The notes under the pieces: generated by a model
The model's database searches: none
What the model saw: only the letters and a program-made list of their open reading frames with translations
What the model was told of the DNA's origin: nothing
Assembly (NCBI RefSeq): GCF_900113835.1
Contig: NZ_FOQV01000009.1
Location: 1-64,000 of the forward strand
Direction of reading: 5' to 3'
Length of the DNA: 64,000 nucleotides
Source: Allobosea sp. OK403
Lineage (GTDB): Bacteria > Pseudomonadota > Alphaproteobacteria > Rhizobiales > Beijerinckiaceae
Shown: one piece after another, positions 34,401-42,553 of the stretch
Position numbering within the stretch: the stretch's first letter is position 1
Layout of the letters: each line of letters opens with the position of its first letter
Made by a program: the position numbers and the translations under genes

Positions 34401-37400
34401 TGACCGTGGCGAATAATTTGGGGCGGCAGATATCGCTGTCCTATGTGGGGAGCCGCATCAGCGCGGTGTCTGACGGCGAGCGGAGCGTGACCTTCGGATA
34501 TAGCGGCGACAATCTGGTTTCCGCGACAGACCCGCTCGGCAGCGTCACGACTTATGCCTACGACGCCGAGAGTCAGCTGACGCAGGTATTCTATCCGTCC
34601 AATCCCAGCATCCCCTATGTCAGCAACGACTATGACGGGCTGGGGCATGTCGTCAGGCAGGCCAATGCCAACGGCAATGTCTCGCAGTTTTATTTCGCCG
34701 GCTCCCGCAGCGAAATCGTCGATCCGGCCGGCGGTCGTCGCGTTACCTACCAGACACCGCGCGGCAAGATCGTCAGGGACGCAACCGTCCTCAGCGGCAG
34801 CTTTGGAACGGTCTTCGGCGACACAGTGCAGCAGAATGGCGCTGTCAACATCACGACCAATCAATATGACGGGCAAGACCGCTTGGTGCTGACCACGGGC
34901 CCGGAAGGTGGCACGGCGGCTTATGCCTATTCGCTGGATCTCAAGCACAACGTCATGGCGACGATGCGGACCGCCAAACCAGGCTCGCCGCTTTCGCCCC
35001 TGACCACCACGTTCCAATACAACTCGCCCTTCAACCAACTGACGCAGACCATTGATCCGCGCGGACTCATCACGGCGCTGGCCTATGACCCGGTCACCAG
35101 CAACCTTCTCTCGGTGGTCCGGGATGCGGGCAGTGCAGGATACAAGGCTACGACCCGCATAAGCTACAATGCCTATGGCCAGCCGCTCTCCTCGGTCGAT
35201 CCGGTCGGCACCGTGACGCAATATGCCTATGATGAGCAGGGCAATGTCGTTCAGATCGTCAGGGACGCCGGAGGTGCCGGGGCTCTCAATCAGACCACGC
35301 GATCGGCCTATAACGGCCTCGGCGACCTCACCTCGACGATCGATCCCAACGGGAACGTCACCCGAAACAGCTATGACGCCAATCGCCGCCTGGTCCGCAG
35401 CGTGGCTCCCCCCACCGGCGCGGCTTTCGGCAGCATCGTCACCGATCTGAATTATGATCCCGACGGCCGTGTGCTGCTGACGCAGCAGAGCGCCAATGGC
35501 GTGTTCCTGCGTTCCACCAGTGCGACCTATACCCCGAGCGGGCAGACGGCGACGTCGACCGACGCGAACGGCAACATCACGCGCTATGCTTATGACGTGG
35601 CCGACCGGCCGGCCAGCATCCGTGACGCGCTCGGCCGGGAGACACAGTATGGCTACGATCTTGCGGGGCGGCGCATTTCGGTCTCGAACCTCGCCGTCCA
35701 GAGCAATCCGCTGCTGCAGCAGGGCTATACGCCGGACGGATTGCCGGCGAGCCTGACGATCGCGCGCGGCAACAGCCTGACCAATGTCACCTCTTACATC
35801 TATGATGGCTTCGACCGTCTCAGCGTCGCGACCTATCCCAACGCCAGCACCGAGACCTTCACTTACGACAACGACAACAATGTTCAGACGCGCCAGACGC
35901 GCGCGAACCAGACGATTTCCTTCGCCTATGACACGCTGAACCGGCAGACGACCAAGGCCTCGAGCGGCCAGCCGACGGTGAGCTATGCCTATGATCTCGC
36001 CGGGCGGGTGATCTCGGTCAGCGATACCGGCGCGTCGCTGGTCAATGCGCTGCCGCCTTCGGGCGGAACCGTGAGCTTCGCGACGAACCTGAGTTATGAT
36101 GCGCTGAATCGCCCGCTCGCGGTGAACTGGAGCCCGACCCCGGCGCCGGCGGTTGCGCCGACGACCAGCAGCGTCGCCTTCGGCTACAGCTATAACCAGG
36201 CCAATCAGCGCATCGGTCAGACCACGAACGATGCCAGCTGGTGGCTCTCCCCAGCGGCCGCGAGCACGACCACTTACACCGCCAATAATCTCGACCAGTA
36301 CACCGCCGTCGGCGCGGTCACGCCGAGCTATGACGGCAACGGCAACCTGGCCTCGGATGGAAGCTTTACCTACGCCTATGATCCGGAGAACCGGCTGACG
36401 GGCGTGATGCAAGGCGCGACGACGGTCGCGAGCTATGATTTCGATGCTCAGGGGCGGCGCAAGCAGAAGACGGTCGGCTCGGCCAAGACGGTGTTCGTCA
36501 CCGACGCCGACAATCGCGAGGTGCTGGAATATGACGGCACGAGCGGGCAGGTGCTGCGCTGGTATTTCTATGGGCTGGGCTCTAATGAGGCGCTGAACCA
36601 GATCGAGGTTTCGTCGGCGACGCGCACGAGCTTCATTCCCGATATCCAGGGTTCCGTGCAGGCGACGCTGGCCTCTGCCACCGGCACGCTCGCCAAGGCG
36701 GGCTATCTGCCCTTCGGCCAGAGCGCGGCATCGACGGGGACCTTCCGCTACACCGGCCAGCGCATCGACCCCGAGACCGGGCTCTACTACTACCGCGCCC
36801 GCATGTACGCGCCCGCGCTCGGCCGCTTCCTCCAGCCCGATCCGATCGGGACGCAAGGCGGGCTCAACCTTTATGCCTATGTCGGGAATAATCCGCTGAA
36901 CCTGATCGATCCGACTGGTTGGGTGCAGGAAACGGCGGGTTCCTTTGGTCAGCGGTTGTTGACGTCGTTCGTCAACGCGGTGCCGGGGGCTTACTATGGC
37001 GGCCGTGTCCCGGAGGAATTCAGAGCCGGCAACTATGGAAACGCAGCCATCTACGGGGCAATGGCCTTGGGCGATGCAGCGCTTGGAATTGCAACTTTTG
37101 GTGCTAGCACGGAGGTGCAAGCCGGCGTTAGATCTGTGAGATCTATAGCAACCGCGACCGCACGAGAGATTGGTGTGGCTGGTGAAACCGCGGTTCGAAG
37201 TGCGTATGATATTGGCCCTAAGATTGCTATCCCGATCAATGGCCTAGTGAGGATTCCGGACGGCCTCACCGGTCAAGTGGTGAGTGAAGTGAAGAATGTT
37301 GCGAATTTGAGCTTTACCCGGCAATTGAGAGATTATTCCGATTTTGCTCAGTCAACTGGGCGAAGTTTTGACTTATATATGAGAGGGACAACAAATATCT

Positions 37401-37465
37401 CTGGACCATTGGCTCGCGCCATAGAGAGTGGAAATATTAATCCTCTCATTATACCACCATATTGA
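31448..37465 (+). CDS. Rhs/YD-repeat polymorphic toxin with nuclease-like C-terminal tip
   Basis: 2005 residues from GTG behind GGGAGA. A signal sequence (LLFVLVTIFSYFSVCFIGVG) is followed by a transglutaminase-like domain (about 110-245; DGRGNDWDQAQLFVALLNAAG, HVWVRVNL, DPSLK) in which the usual catalytic Cys is absent. A DUF6531-type entry (SDPIDLVTGANVYNQADLSI, near 774), many YD repeats and the Rhs core (RYTGQRIDPETGLYYYRARM to DPIGTQGGLNLYAYVG) end at NLIDPTGW. The variable tip (1824-2005) contains RIPDGLTGQVVSEVKNV and FTRQLRDYSDFAQSTG, as in restriction-endonuclease-fold toxins (Tox-REase-7 type). Contact-dependent antibacterial role inferred. Confidence 0.9.
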   Translation: MFQEIKRCNLLFVLVTIFSYFSVCFIGVGALAQSLTQRQAIGIAEANEFLQQRASSYPPGRPGLSGLSRGGVAGAPSSADMSLLGVSPLAGTCPGSLPQPIEIATLASSLRCDPDLIFEYVYNNIEYEPLFGSNKGPLGTLLDGRGNDWDQAQLFVALLNAAGNNQAAYQYGYITLTGAVASNWLGVKNDGTAIAQLLANGGVPIAGVVINSSDGTLIQIDIAHVWVRVNLNGTNYVFDPSLKSNSSVQAAGNLAGRIGYDRQAFIGSSGGVVDSNSISSVNRAALRASMTRYAENLVSNIKASNPAMTLGELVGGKVIVPLSGSPIRLLSLPYLSTNQPIGIQTWSVIPNAYRTCIAIAFTRYIPEATCSSPQPDSIIVYSDEIYTKRVTVFSEVDPNIVGNYILTLLIDGAVPSSGSNRAPSRPYGQSYPARVSVQSPGLENQCVSFFGPENASLCFDLSFKVGGSSLLGSGYGKASRGMVDYHRRQLANARSIAGSPLETVLGESLAVLSFNWLAQLAAYQQIADRMSLASSQFLFSMGVVAQSEIQSNSGTQGPFVDLPQNLLRNTLQICWQQPNCNTQFNSVQVGAIFSLSAALSIFESAVLEQTQAPTPNMAAVSTVKLIDLNAASGAKTFLADGTTAAGLQSYFNVIRPNLVSTYGSSDLAVIDAAISSNGQSTGSPAGNKALLPINGNATVGLWHGAGYTIMTQTPSAITVSQKISGGLSGGYSGTNIPTFVQISNMVGTIPTLPGVLNVPAFFNSQPAPGSEKVSDPIDLVTGANVYNQADLSIGSGSFPYSLSFARTYRSSSSKTDVGLGKGWSHSFSYSASFNSDPYAGLGASSAIDAASAVAAIYVSQDLTSSSQSVQSLTLAWMVNRWLGDQLTNNSVVVSQPETSEAFIALPRTDGATSIGYSAPLGSAATLTGTALNSGIPSAYSYVAKDGVTLGFGAPPAGKTASNIATWRHPNGMAVDFAYDASGNLLTVANNLGRQISLSYVGSRISAVSDGERSVTFGYSGDNLVSATDPLGSVTTYAYDAESQLTQVFYPSNPSIPYVSNDYDGLGHVVRQANANGNVSQFYFAGSRSEIVDPAGGRRVTYQTPRGKIVRDATVLSGSFGTVFGDTVQQNGAVNITTNQYDGQDRLVLTTGPEGGTAAYAYSLDLKHNVMATMRTAKPGSPLSPLTTTFQYNSPFNQLTQTIDPRGLITALAYDPVTSNLLSVVRDAGSAGYKATTRISYNAYGQPLSSVDPVGTVTQYAYDEQGNVVQIVRDAGGAGALNQTTRSAYNGLGDLTSTIDPNGNVTRNSYDANRRLVRSVAPPTGAAFGSIVTDLNYDPDGRVLLTQQSANGVFLRSTSATYTPSGQTATSTDANGNITRYAYDVADRPASIRDALGRETQYGYDLAGRRISVSNLAVQSNPLLQQGYTPDGLPASLTIARGNSLTNVTSYIYDGFDRLSVATYPNASTETFTYDNDNNVQTRQTRANQTISFAYDTLNRQTTKASSGQPTVSYAYDLAGRVISVSDTGASLVNALPPSGGTVSFATNLSYDALNRPLAVNWSPTPAPAVAPTTSSVAFGYSYNQANQRIGQTTNDASWWLSPAAASTTTYTANNLDQYTAVGAVTPSYDGNGNLASDGSFTYAYDPENRLTGVMQGATTVASYDFDAQGRRKQKTVGSAKTVFVTDADNREVLEYDGTSGQVLRWYFYGLGSNEALNQIEVSSATRTSFIPDIQGSVQATLASATGTLAKAGYLPFGQSAASTGTFRYTGQRIDPETGLYYYRARMYAPALGRFLQPDPIGTQGGLNLYAYVGNNPLNLIDPTGWVQETAGSFGQRLLTSFVNAVPGAYYGGRVPEEFRAGNYGNAAIYGAMALGDAALGIATFGASTEVQAGVRSVRSIATATAREIGVAGETAVRSAYDIGPKIAIPINGLVRIPDGLTGQVVSEVKNVANLSFTRQLRDYSDFAQSTGRSFDLYMRGTTNISGPLARAIESGNINPLIIPPY
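35978..36918 (+). repeat. Duplicated Rhs core segment, copy 1
   Basis: About 0.94 kb, from the YD repeat reading YDLAGRVISVSDTGASLVNA to the core ending NLIDP, is almost identical to 38112-39049. Differences are scattered single bases. It ends exactly where the toxin tips begin to differ, so it is a homology arm for tip exchange. Confidence 0.88.
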
Positions 37466-37479
37466 CGAGGATTATCAAC

Positions 37480-38058
37480 ATGAAGAAAAGAATATCGGCG
37501 TCAGAATTGATAAATAATTTAAAATTGAATCACGATTATGTTTTAGAGAAATCTAAGAGGGATAAATTTAGAATCGCTCTTGATACGAGAGATAAAATTG
37601 AGCAAAATGATATTTTGGCTGAGCTTAAGGAGGAAGGGTTCAATTTTGAATCCGTATGGGAGTTAGTCAATAGTAATAATAATTATGCGAGAATAATACC
37701 AATACTGTTGAGGCATCTTTCTATAGATTATTCAGATCGCACAAAAGAGGCGATCGCTCGCTCATTAGCTGTCCCTGACGCTTCATATGCTTGGTCAACG
37801 ATATTAAATGAATATAAAAAATCAAACGCGGGGACTGGATTCAAGAATGGGTTGGCAACCGCGATCTCTGTGATTTGCTCGGACGAATTTATTGATGAAA
37901 TCAGTAATTTACTGGATGATAAGAGGAATGGAGATAGTAGATTGTTAATTTTGCGCGGCTTAAAGAGATTTAAATCACAGAAAACTAAGGATATTATTGT
38001 TAAATTGAGTAAAGATCCTGATTTTTCGAAAGAAATAAATTCATGGAGTAAGATATAA
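37480..38058 (+). CDS. Putative immunity protein for the first Rhs tip
   Basis: 192 residues, starting 14 bp after the toxin stop behind GAGG; a TTG at 37462 is a poorer start. It is strikingly AT-rich (Lys, Asn, Ile and Asp dominate), unlike the Rhs core. All-helical, with HEAT-like pairs (YARIIPILLRHLSIDYSDRT, KEAIARSLAVPDASYAW, LLDDKRNGDSRLLILRGLK). I do not recognise a named immunity family. Assignment rests on position, size and composition, which are typical for the cognate immunity gene of a polymorphic toxin. Confidence 0.7.
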   Translation: MKKRISASELINNLKLNHDYVLEKSKRDKFRIALDTRDKIEQNDILAELKEEGFNFESVWELVNSNNNYARIIPILLRHLSIDYSDRTKEAIARSLAVPDASYAWSTILNEYKKSNAGTGFKNGLATAISVICSDEFIDEISNLLDDKRNGDSRLLILRGLKRFKSQKTKDIIVKLSKDPDFSKEINSWSKI

Positions 38059-38111
38059 AATTAAATTATATTTGTTTGTGAGGTTTTATATTTTAATTAT
38101 CGCGCGAATAT

Positions 38112-39049
38112 CAGGTGAGCTACGTCTATGATCTCGCCGGGCGGGTGATCTCGGTCAGCGATACCGGCGCGTCGCTGGTCAATGCGCTGCCGCCTTCGGG
38201 CGGAACCGTGAGCTTCGCGACGAACCTGAGCTATGATGCGCTGAACCGCCCGCTCGCGGTGAACTGGAACCCGACCCCGGCGCCGGCGGTTGCGCCGACG
38301 ACCAGCAGCGTCGCCTTCGGCTACAGCTATAACCAGGCCAATCAGCGCATCGGTCAGACCACGAACGATGCCAGCTGGTGGCTCTCGCCTGCGGCCGCGA
38401 GCACGACCACTTACACCGCCAATAATCTCGACCAGTACACGGCCGTCGGCGCGGTCACGCCGAGCTATGACGGCAACGGCAACCTGGCCTCGGATGGAAG
38501 CTTTACCTACGCCTATGATCCGGAGAACCGGCTGACGGGCGTGATGCAAGGCGCGACGACGGTCGCGAGCTATGATTTCGATGCCCAGGGCCGGCGCAAG
38601 CAGAAGACGGTCGGCTCAGCCAAGACGGTGTTCGTCACCGATGCCGATAATCGCGAGGTGCTGGAATATGACGGCACGAGCGGGCAGGTGCTGCGCTGGT
38701 ATGCCTATGGCCTGGGCTCCAATGAGGCGCTGAACCAGATCGAGGTCCCATCCGCGACGCGCACGAGCTTCATTCCCGATATCCAGGGTTCCGTACAGGC
38801 GACGCTGGCATCAGCCACCGGCACGCTCGCCAAGGCCGGCTATCTGCCCTTCGGCCAGAGCGCGGCATCGACAGGCACCTTTCGCTACACCGGCCAGCGC
38901 ATCGACCCCGAGACCGGGCTCTACTACTACCGCGCCCGCATGTACGCCCCCGCGCTCGGCCGCTTCCTCCAGCCCGACCCGATCGGGACACAAGGCGGGC
39001 TCAACCTCTACGCCTATGTCGGGAACGATCCGCTGAACCTGATCGATCC
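38112..39049 (+). repeat. Duplicated Rhs core segment, copy 2
   Basis: Near-exact copy of 35978-36918. It begins abruptly after AT-rich spacer DNA at GTGAGCTACGTCTATGATCT and runs in frame into a different toxin tip at 39050. Confidence 0.88.
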
Positions 39050-39641
39050 ATGGGGATGGGAACGGCAGTCCCCCGGAGGCGGGGGAAGCTTGCTTCAGAG
39101 CTTCACCGGCTATCTCAGCTCCAGCTTTGACGCGCTTTCGCGTATCCCGTCGGGCTTTCGGGATATGGCGCAAGATGCTGTTTCTGATCCCGGCCTGTTC
39201 TTACAGCGTGCTGAACCCGCGCTCGTTGGGCTGGGCATGAGCGCGCCAATTATGGCAGTTAGGGCGGGTGCGCTAGGAGAAACGAACGCAGCAGCGACAA
39301 TCCCGCATCAAGTTCTCGCAAATAGAGCTGCCGGAAATGCGTTCGAGAATGCCGTAGGTGCGAGTTTGGAGCAAACTGGTGTGACTATCGGCCGTCAGGT
39401 AACTATTCAAACGCAAAGCGGAGTGAGAACAAGGTTGGATTTTTTGACGCGAGACTCAGTCGGCACAATAAGGTGCATCGAATGCAAAGCCAGTCCAACA
39501 GCGTCACTTACGCGGAATCAGGGATTGGGATTTCCGGAGATTGGGCAACAGGGTGGAACAGTCGTTGGCGCCGGCAAGCCTGGCTTCCCTGGCGGCATCA
39601 AGATACCGCCAACAGCAGTAGATATTATTCGAGGTCCTTGA
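38115..39641 (+). CDS. Orphan Rhs core with second nuclease-like tip (silent toxin cassette)
   Basis: The open frame covers the last ~312 residues of the Rhs core, then a new tip (about 313-508). There is no signal peptide, ribosome-binding site or promoter, so it is probably not expressed as such until recombined onto the full gene. The tip reads GNAFENAVGASLEQTGVTIG, RTRLDFLTRDSVGTIRCIEC, KASPTASLTRNQGLGFPEIG and KPGFPGGIKIPPT. The D (RLDF) and ExK (ECK) positions fit a PD-(D/E)xK nuclease fold found in many Rhs and hemagglutinin toxins. DNase activity is inferred. Confidence 0.8.
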   Translation: MSYVYDLAGRVISVSDTGASLVNALPPSGGTVSFATNLSYDALNRPLAVNWNPTPAPAVAPTTSSVAFGYSYNQANQRIGQTTNDASWWLSPAAASTTTYTANNLDQYTAVGAVTPSYDGNGNLASDGSFTYAYDPENRLTGVMQGATTVASYDFDAQGRRKQKTVGSAKTVFVTDADNREVLEYDGTSGQVLRWYAYGLGSNEALNQIEVPSATRTSFIPDIQGSVQATLASATGTLAKAGYLPFGQSAASTGTFRYTGQRIDPETGLYYYRARMYAPALGRFLQPDPIGTQGGLNLYAYVGNDPLNLIDPWGWERQSPGGGGSLLQSFTGYLSSSFDALSRIPSGFRDMAQDAVSDPGLFLQRAEPALVGLGMSAPIMAVRAGALGETNAAATIPHQVLANRAAGNAFENAVGASLEQTGVTIGRQVTIQTQSGVRTRLDFLTRDSVGTIRCIECKASPTASLTRNQGLGFPEIGQQGGTVVGAGKPGFPGGIKIPPTAVDIIRGP

Positions 39642-39644
39642 CAG

Positions 39645-39977
39645 ATGTCCATTGAGCAAACCGACAAGGTAGATTTTGTGAACCTCGACCGCGCTACGCG
39701 GCGTGTCGTGCTTACCATTAGCGATCATCTTGATTGGAGCCATGATGAAGGATCTCATCTCCTTCTTCTGCAGGAAAAATTGAACTCCTATTTAAGTTTT
39801 ATCGAAAGCGGAGAGATAGTTAAGAAATTTCCTGATGCGCAGGGTCTGCCGATTGCCATTAGTATAGTCGGAAGATTTTCTATGAGCGAACAAGCCAAGT
39901 TATTTTTCGCAAAAGCTCGAGAATCAATTGAGAGTGCCGGTTTTTTTCTCGAATTTAAGTTATATCTTCCACATTGA
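39645..39977 (+). CDS. DUF6572-like immunity protein for the orphan tip
   Basis: 110 residues starting 3 bp after the orphan toxin stop. VDFVNLDRATRRVVLTISDH, LDWSHDEGSHLLLLQEKLNS and YLSFIESGEIVKKFPDAQG follow the DUF6572 pattern (xxTISDHLDWxxxxxHLLLLQEKxNxYLxFIESGE). Proteins of this type are common directly after Rhs and related toxin genes and are taken as immunity factors. No promoter is visible; it may be expressed by readthrough from the preceding immunity gene, protecting the cell before a tip switch. Confidence 0.75.
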   Translation: MSIEQTDKVDFVNLDRATRRVVLTISDHLDWSHDEGSHLLLLQEKLNSYLSFIESGEIVKKFPDAQGLPIAISIVGRFSMSEQAKLFFAKARESIESAGFFLEFKLYLPH

Positions 39978-40050
39978 GAATAAATAAAAAGGAAGCTCGC
40001 TCCGACGTCGATGACTGTAAGCTCCATCTTTCTGTATTTGGGGATTACAG

Positions 40051-40257
40051 GTAGCGCCAAGCTATGACGGCAACGGAAACCTGATCTCGGACGGAAGCTT
40101 CGCCTACGCCTACGCCTATGATCCGGAGAACCGGTTGGCCGGCGTGATGCAAGGCGCCACGATGGTTGCGAGCTACGATCTCGGCGCCCGGGGGGCGGCG
40201 CAAGCAGAAGCAGACATCCGCAGGCTCGCCGCACTGGCCTCATGCTTCAGAACCTGA
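40051..40257 (+). pseudogene. Decayed third Rhs core fragment
   Basis: The frame VAPSYDGNGNLISDGSFAYA, then YAYDPENRLAGVMQGATMVA and SYDLGARG, matches one YD section of the complete Rhs (PSYDGNGNLASDGSFTYAYD). A 6-bp duplication adds an extra AY. After the repeat a frame shift in the polyG run turns RRKQK into unrelated sequence and a TGA ends it. No tip or immunity gene survives. It marks the right edge of the island. Confidence 0.8.
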
Positions 40258-40382
40258 CGGCGATCCGGCCCTTGAGCGGCGTGGTCCCGGGCTGCGTTCA
40301 CCCAGCGTGGCGGCGTCGACTGACGCGCTTCATGGGCGATAGCGACGACAGTCGTCGTCCCGCGACGAACTCGCCACTGTTG
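40258..40382. other. Intergenic region, right edge of Rhs island
   Basis: 125 bp between the Rhs remnant and the end of the GntR gene. High GC. The remnant frame ends at its start; no terminator or repeat is evident apart from a short GACGACAGTCGTCGTC inverted repeat near 40344-40359, which could form a hairpin. Confidence 0.4.
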
Positions 40383-41309
40383 TCAGGCGCGCTGTTTCGC
40401 CAGGTGAGGGCTGCGATCCTCGAGGCTGAAGTTCGGGACTGCAGCGAAGGCGTTTTTCAGATGCTCGCCCATCATCTGGGCCGCCTTCTCGCGGGCGCCG
40501 GCTCCGACCGCGTCGAGAATGGCCAGGTGCTCGCGGCACCAGTCCTTGACCCGGCGGCGATTGACATAGCCGCCGAATTCGAGGAGCCGCCGCATGCGGT
40601 TCTGCTGCTGGATGGCCTGGAGGAAGAACGGGTTGCCGCCGAACTCCGCCAGCATTTCGTGGAACTGGGCATCCGTCTCGAACAGCTGGGCCCGGTCCAC
40701 CGTTTCGATCGCGGGGTGGGCCACGAGATAGAGGTGCTGCAGGCGGCTGCGCTCGATCATGGCCGCATCCGCCCGGAAGTCCTGCAGCAGCAGGATGGCG
40801 GGCTCGATGATGCTGCGGAAGGCGTAGCTGCCGTGCATGCCGACCTTGGTGTCCAATGTCGGCACGAAGCTCCAGCCGCGCCCGGTATTGCGATGGATGA
40901 GGCCATCGTCGAGCAGGCGCAGCAGCGTCCGCTGGAGCGCGGCGCGGTCCACCTCATAACGTCGCGCGATATCGCTTTGGATGAAGGTCACCGGCAGCCG
41001 CCCGACCAGGCGATCCTGCACGATGAGCGCATACAGATCCTGATCGGATGTCGAGGGCACCTCTAGCTCGAGCCGGTAGAGCTCTTCAGGGCGCGCCAGG
41101 AGGAAATAGCCATGGTTGCGGCGCGCTTCGAGGATGCCGCGCTCGGCGAGGAGCTGCAGCGCCGAGCGGATCGGCGTCCGCGAAACCTGAAGCAGGTCGC
41201 CGAGCGCCTGCTCGCGCAGATGGTGTCCGGGTTCAAAGCGCGCCTCGCGGACGACATCGAGAATTTGATTGGCGAGCTTGTGCCGCCGCTGGCTCGAACC
41301 GCGGGCCAT
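40383..41309 (-). CDS. GntR-family regulator (FCD-like) with two winged helices
   Basis: 308 residues. Residues 1-75 are a GntR winged helix (QILDVVREARFEPGHHLREQ, VSRTPIRSALQLLAERGILE). A second helix-turn-helix-like segment follows at about 95-145 (SDIARRYEVDRAALQRTLLR), then a helical FCD-like ligand domain (FHEMLAEFGGNPFFLQAI). The ATG at 41309 starts at the DNA-binding domain; upstream codons to 41438 have no site. It is divergent from the amino-acid ABC and catabolic operon, which it probably regulates; the effector is unknown. Confidence 0.85.
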   Translation of the reverse strand: MARGSSQRRHKLANQILDVVREARFEPGHHLREQALGDLLQVSRTPIRSALQLLAERGILEARRNHGYFLLARPEELYRLELEVPSTSDQDLYALIVQDRLVGRLPVTFIQSDIARRYEVDRAALQRTLLRLLDDGLIHRNTGRGWSFVPTLDTKVGMHGSYAFRSIIEPAILLLQDFRADAAMIERSRLQHLYLVAHPAIETVDRAQLFETDAQFHEMLAEFGGNPFFLQAIQQQNRMRRLLEFGGYVNRRRVKDWCREHLAILDAVGAGAREKAAQMMGEHLKNAFAAVPNFSLEDRSPHLAKQRA

Positions 41310-41594
41310 CCTGTCCCTATCTGATCGCACTGATCGAACTCTTTCAAACAATCGATACAATGGGGTTGCGGTTTTGGGCAAGCGCAGCGGCGCCACGGTT
41401 GAGCGGGCGGTTCCAAGAGATGCGAGCCTCGCCTTCACATTGCGCCAGCGGCAAGCAGATTCCGGCGCGGATTTCGCCAGTGCGTGCCCGGTATTTGATC
41501 AAGCGCCGCGCGGGGGCTGCGTTGACTCCTTTCCGGTTCCGGCTTGTACTGTTGCTGACTAATAGAGCAATCTGTTCGCGACGAGGGGAATGGC
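41310..41594. promoter_or_regulatory. Divergent control region of the GntR gene and catabolic operon
   Basis: 285 bp. Contains AAACAATCGATACAATGG near 41346-41363, the only AT-rich, partly symmetric stretch, a candidate GntR site, and GACGAGGGG just before the binding-protein ATG. No promoter can be assigned firmly. Confidence 0.35.
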
Positions 41595-42404
41595 ATGCTT
41601 CGAAAACTCGCTTCAGCATTCATAGTGCCATTGGGGCTGGTCCACGCCGCCATGGCCGCCGAGCTGCCCAAGAGCGGCGTCGTCGAGGCCGGCACGCTGA
41701 CCTATGGCGTCGCGGCGACATTCGCGCCCTTCGAGTTCCAGAAGGATGGCAAGCTCACCGGCTTCGATATCGATTTCGTCGAAGCGATCAGCCAGAAGCT
41801 GAAGGCCAAGCCGGCGCCGATGAACATGGAGTTCAAGGGGCTCATTCCCGCGCTGCAGGGCGGGCGGCTCGATATCATCAATTCGGCGATGTACATGAAC
41901 CCGGCGCGGGCCGAGCAGGTCGATTTCGTGCCCTACATGAAGATCGGCAACATGGTGGTGGTCCAGGCCGGCAATGCCGGCAAGATCACCGGCCGCAACG
42001 AGACGCTCTGCGGCAAGACCATCGCCGTCACGCTCGGCGGCATCCAGGAGAGCCAGGCTCGCGCCGATGACAAGAACTGCAAGGACAAGGGCCTCAAGAG
42101 CGTCGATGTGAAGACCTTTCCGACCGCGCAGGATTCCTGGCTGAACCTGCGTCAGGGGCGAGCGGACGCGGTTTACGACTCGACGCCGGGTGCGGCGAAG
42201 GTGCTCGACGAATTGCCTGGGGTCTTCGAGACGGTCGGGGCGGAGTTCGAGTCGAACACCTCGATCGGCATCGCCACCCGCAAGGGCGATCAAGCGATGC
42301 AGGCCTCGCTCAAGGCCGCCATCGCGGAGGTCGTCGCGGACGGAACCTATAAGGGCCTTCTGACGAAGTGGAAGCTGCCGGCCTCGGTCTCCATCTTCAA
42401 CTGA
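41595..42404 (+). CDS. Amino-acid ABC transporter substrate-binding protein (family 3)
   Basis: 269 residues with a signal peptide (LASAFIVPLGLVHAAMAAEL) and the family-3 binding fold: FAPFEFQKDGKLTGFDIDFV, GLIPALQGGRLDIINSAMYM, and the C-terminal MQASLKAAIAEVVADGTYKG. It lies in the periplasm and should capture an amino acid or derivative. It is the first gene of an operon followed by permease, ATPase, M20, enolase-type, M24 and amidotransferase genes, though a 440-bp repeat-rich gap separates it from the permease. The ligand is unknown. Confidence 0.92.
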   Translation: MLRKLASAFIVPLGLVHAAMAAELPKSGVVEAGTLTYGVAATFAPFEFQKDGKLTGFDIDFVEAISQKLKAKPAPMNMEFKGLIPALQGGRLDIINSAMYMNPARAEQVDFVPYMKIGNMVVVQAGNAGKITGRNETLCGKTIAVTLGGIQESQARADDKNCKDKGLKSVDVKTFPTAQDSWLNLRQGRADAVYDSTPGAAKVLDELPGVFETVGAEFESNTSIGIATRKGDQAMQASLKAAIAEVVADGTYKGLLTKWKLPASVSIFN

Positions 42405-42514
42405 GTTCCGCAAGACCGGCGGTCTCGCCTGACGAGGCCGCCGTGACGTTGCCGCGCAGCCAAGATCTCAGAACCATGCGAGACCTCAGAGACCGTTTGG
42501 AACCTTCAGCCCTT
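42405..42514. other. Spacer after binding-protein gene
   Basis: 110 bp between the binding-protein stop and repeat D. Nothing beyond short imperfect repeats around CTCAGA is recognised; a terminator reducing downstream expression would be expected here but is not clear. Confidence 0.3.
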
Positions 42515-42553
42515 ATCCTTCGAGACGCCATTCCCAAGGGAATGGCTCCTCAG
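42515..42553 (+). repeat. Dispersed repeat D, copy 3
   Basis: ATCCTTCGAGACGCC, hairpin ATTCCCAAGGGAAT, then GGCTCCTCAG. Immediately fused to repeat A, as at 24482. Confidence 0.7.

Noticed and set aside
34370..36900. Regularly spaced short repeats suggesting a CRISPR-like array
   Set aside because: They are coding YD repeats of variable spacing inside a protein, with no identical repeat units or cas genes.
33902..37120. Very long antisense open frame opposite the Rhs gene
   Set aside because: It follows from the regular codon pattern of the YD repeats in GC-rich DNA; the translation is Arg/Gly/Ala-rich with no domain, and the sense protein is unmistakable.
31448..40257. Type VI secretion effector locus
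   Set aside because: No VgrG, Hcp, PAAR or EagR-like gene occurs in the window, and the Rhs protein has a Sec-type N-terminus.
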